In this document: piece after piece, positions 5,560 through 6,671 of the stretch | Position numbering within the stretch: the first letter of the stretch is position 1 | Layout of the letters: every line of letters starts with the position of its first letter | Origin: Atribacterota bacterium | GTDB lineage: Bacteria > Atribacterota > Phoenicimicrobiia > Phoenicimicrobiales > Phoenicimicrobiaceae | Assembly (NCBI GenBank): GCA_030599445.1 | Contig: JAUVOA010000088.1 | Coordinates: 1-6,671 of the forward strand | Reading direction: 5' to 3' | Length of the DNA stretch: 6,671 bases | The notes under the pieces: generated by a model | The model's input: the letters and a program-made list of their open reading frames with translations, nothing else | The model's database searches: none | What the model was told of the DNA's origin: nothing | Program-made: the position numbers and the translations under genes

Positions 5560-5770
5560 GGTTAGTTGGTTAGTTAGTTAATTGGTTAACTGGTTGGGAA
5601 TTAACTTACAAGATGTAAAATAAGCTAGTCGATAGTATATAGTATAAATACAAGTTACAAGATGCAAATTTATTTAAATATCCAGTTACTCAATTAATTT
5701 AGTTAACTAGTTAGTTGTTTTGATTTTATTTCCTTAACTAAATAACCAGGTAACCAGCTAACTAACTAAC
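5560..5770. repeat. Palindromic GTTA-type repeat, copy B (upstream of hypA)
   Basis: Arms at 5569-5595 and 5744-5770 are inverted copies with 24 of 27 matching positions, separated by 148 bases. The right portion (5732-5756) matches copy C (6016-6040) in 23 of 25 positions, including the shared TAACCAGGTAACCA. The long interior holds two copies of TTACAAGATG (from 5606 and 5655), a TAGTATATAGTAT word (5633-5645) that recurs inverted after copy C, and a further partial arm, TTAGTTAACTAGTTAGTTG, near 5699. Copy B may therefore be two elements side by side or one nested in another. It lies between the terminator after the tRNA and hypA. I see no reading frame of note in it. Confidence 0.8.
5632..5667 (-). 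promoter_or_regulatory. Weak candidate promoter for hypA inside repeat copy B
   Basis: On the minus strand two staggered pairs are present: TTGCAT (5667-5662) 17 bases before TACTAT (5644-5639), and TTGTAA (5660-5655) 17 bases before TACTAT (5637-5632). Either would give an RNA with a leader of roughly 90 bases that includes a repeat arm. The sequence is AT-rich and itself repetitive, so this is only a possibility. Confidence 0.25.
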
Positions 5771-5771
5771 T

Positions 5772-5811
5772 TTCAAAAAAAGAGGAAGTTTTTGCTTCCT
5801 CTTTTTTTGAA
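5772..5811 (-). terminator. Rho-independent terminator after tRNA-Leu
   Basis: A perfect 17-bp inverted repeat (5772-5788 with 5795-5811) encloses a 6-base loop. The stem has a core of CTTCCTC/GAGGAAG flanked by seven A and seven T, so the RNA from the minus strand ends in a run of U right after the G+C-richer core. It begins 8 bases past the tRNA CCA end and would end its transcript. Because of the symmetry it could also stop plus-strand transcription. Confidence 0.9.
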
Positions 5812-5819
5812 GTACCTAT

Positions 5820-5907
5820 TGGTGCCGGGAGGGGGATTTGAACCCCCACAAGCAAGAAGCTCACCAGCCCCTCAAGCTGGCGCGTCTACCTATTCCGCCA
5901 TCCCGGC
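5820..5907 (-). tRNA. tRNA-Leu(GAG)
   Basis: The minus strand folds into a class II cloverleaf. A perfect 7-bp acceptor stem pairs GCCGGGA (5907-5901) with TCCCGGC (5830-5824). The anticodon stem CCAGC/GCTGG encloses the loop TTGAGGG, with anticodon GAG at 5873-5871. A long variable arm GAGCTTCTTGCTT-like follows, then the T arm GGGGG-TTCAAAT-CCCCC. The discriminator is A (5823) and CCA is encoded (5822-5820). The long variable arm and GAG anticodon identify leucine, reading CUC and CUU codons. It is flanked by repeat copies B and C and followed by a strong terminator, so it is probably a single-gene transcript. No convincing promoter is seen upstream. Confidence 0.97.
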
Positions 5908-5945
5908 AAAATCTTAATATAATTACAAATAAAAACTTTTTTTAA

Positions 5946-6068
5946 TTAGTCGTTAGTATTTAGTTAGCTGGTTAGTTGGTTAATTAGTTTAGTATTATTC
6001 TTTAATATACTCATCCCTTAACTAGCTAACCAGGTAACCAACTAACCAGCTAACTAAAAGCGGGATAC
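5946..6068. repeat. Palindromic GTTA-type repeat, copy C (upstream of tRNA-Leu)
   Basis: Arms at 5959-5982 and 6035-6058 are a perfect 24-bp inverted repeat, separated by 52 bases. The arm reads TTTAGTTAGCTGGTTAG and continues for seven more bases with the same four-base rhythm. The left end TTAGTCGTTAGT (5946-5957) equals that of copy A, and the right arm is followed by AGCGGGATAC (6059-6068), similar to AGCGATAC after copy A. The interior shares CCTTAACTA and TAACCAGGTAACCA with copy B. The perfect arms suggest a younger or still conserved copy. It lies between the ABC transporter gene and the tRNA. Confidence 0.88.
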
Positions 6069-6103
6069 GATTCACGAAATACAGATACAAATTTCTCTTC
6101 TTA

Positions 6104-6142
6104 TCTCTTTACTATATACGATATACGAAATACTATATACTA
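6104..6142. repeat. AT-rich ATAC-type degenerate repeats
   Basis: Short words of the type TATATACGA, ATATACGAAATAC and ATACTATATACTA follow one another next to repeat copy C. The 13-base ATACTATATACTA (6130-6142) has an exact inverted copy at 5633-5645 within copy B. The region between the ABC transporter stop codon and copy C (6069-6203) otherwise shows no gene and no convincing terminator; ACTAATTATTAGT at 6139-6151 is a small palindrome. Confidence 0.5.
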
Positions 6143-6203
6143 ATTATTAGTGTTTACAAGAAAAGGAAATTCCTATACAATTAAATTATAAATATAAAAT
6201 ATC

Positions 6204-6671
6204 TTATTGCCGTAAATGACAGGCTACATAATGTCCGCCATTTATATTAATTAATTTAGGTTCTTCCTGGCTGCAAATTGGCTTAGCGTATTTACATCTT
6301 GGATGAAAACGACAACCCGCAGGTGGTTTAAAGGGGCTTGGAACATCTCCCTCTAAAACAATCCTTTGTCTTTTTAGGGTAGGGTCAGGGATAGGTACAG
6401 CTGAAAGAAGGGCTTCTGTATAAGGATGTTGAGGATTATCATATAATTCATAAGTAGAGGTCAGCTCTACAATCTTACCCAAATACATTACTGCAACTCT
6501 ATCAGAAATATGTTTTACCACACTCAAGTCGTGAGCAATAAACAAATAAGTAAGCTTAAATTTTTCTTGTAAATCTTCTAATAAATTTATTACTTGAGCT
6601 TGGATAGAAACATCAAGTGCAGATACAGGTTCATCACAAATTACTAATTTAGGATTCAAAGCTAAAGCTCG
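6204..6671 (-). CDS. Oligopeptide/dipeptide ABC transporter ATP-binding protein, C-terminal part
   Basis: The last 155 codons of an OppF/DppF-type ATPase are present; the gene continues beyond the right edge, and roughly the first half (Walker A, signature motif) is missing. The frame is open to the last base, so the fragment begins RALALNPKL. Visible motifs are Walker B LVICDEP (9-15 of the fragment), the D-loop SALD (17-20) and the switch His in FIAHDLSVV (44-52). The C-terminal peptide-transporter domain follows, with HPYTEALLSAVP (82-93) and cysteines C120, C126, C133 and C151 in GCRFHPRCKYAKPIC and VACH. This cysteine pattern is typical of Opp/Dpp ATPases. The protein energises peptide uptake at the cytoplasmic face of the membrane. 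The sequence resembles OppF/DppF more than OppD, but the substrate cannot be told. It appears to be the last gene of its operon. Confidence 0.93.
   Translation of the reverse strand, partial: RALALNPKLVICDEPVSALDVSIQAQVINLLEDLQEKFKLTYLFIAHDLSVVKHISDRVAVMYLGKIVELTSTYELYDNPQHPYTEALLSAVPIPDPTLKRQRIVLEGDVPSPFKPPAGCRFHPRCKYAKPICSQEEPKLININGGHYVACHLRQ

Noticed and set aside
5908..5945. Promoter for tRNA-Leu just upstream of its 5' end
   Set aside because: Only a generic TATATT-like word is present, without a matching -35 element, in very AT-rich DNA.
6143..6203. Terminator after the peptide transporter gene
   Set aside because: AGGAA and TTCCT are almost adjacent, leaving no room for a loop, and no other stem followed by a T run is seen.

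Overview
The window looks like AT-rich DNA from an anaerobic bacterium, probably an uncultured lineage. The bacterial reading rests on strong Shine-Dalgarno (SD) sites at most junctions, a sigma70-type promoter with an extended -10, a rho-independent terminator and a tRNA with encoded CCA. The gene content (a membrane-bound hydrogenase of the archaeal MBH kind) together with GTTA-type palindromes between genes reminds me of Atribacterota-like genomes, but that taxonomic guess is inference only. Every gene is on the minus strand.

Right to left, in the direction of transcription: 6204-6671 is the 3' part of a peptide ABC transporter ATPase (OppF/DppF type). 5946-6142 holds a palindromic repeat and AT-rich ATAC repeats. 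5820-5907 is tRNA-Leu(GAG), followed by a perfect 17-bp terminator hairpin at 5772-5811. 5560-5770 is a second, larger palindromic repeat. 5201-5542 is hypA, a nickel chaperone for hydrogenase maturation. A good promoter lies at 5146-5175. From 5110 to 278 there is a tightly packed operon, mbhA-B-C-D-E-F-G-H-I-J, whose genes mostly overlap by 1-4 bases. A third palindromic repeat sits at 147-270, and 1-124 is the beginning of mbhK.

The ten complete mbh genes and the start of the eleventh are in the order of the Pyrococcus furiosus mbh operon. MbhA, B, C, F, G and H are Mrp/Mnh antiporter-like subunits (MnhE, F, G, B, C, D types). MbhD and MbhE correspond to C-terminal parts of MrpA. MbhI is a small membrane linker. 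MbhJ is the NuoB-like iron-sulfur subunit, and MbhK is NuoC-like. In characterised MBH complexes ferredoxin oxidation is coupled to H2 evolution and ion pumping. The catalytic NiFe subunit (MbhL), the membrane anchor (MbhM) and the ferredoxin-type subunit (MbhN) are expected just beyond the left edge but are not seen. HypA fits as the nickel-loading factor for MbhL.

The feature least explained by known genes is the repeat family: three long imperfect-to-perfect inverted repeats built on a four-base GTTA-like period. One separates mbhJ from mbhK inside the operon, and two flank the tRNA. Copies A and C share both outer ends, which suggests a defined element of about 115-125 bp.
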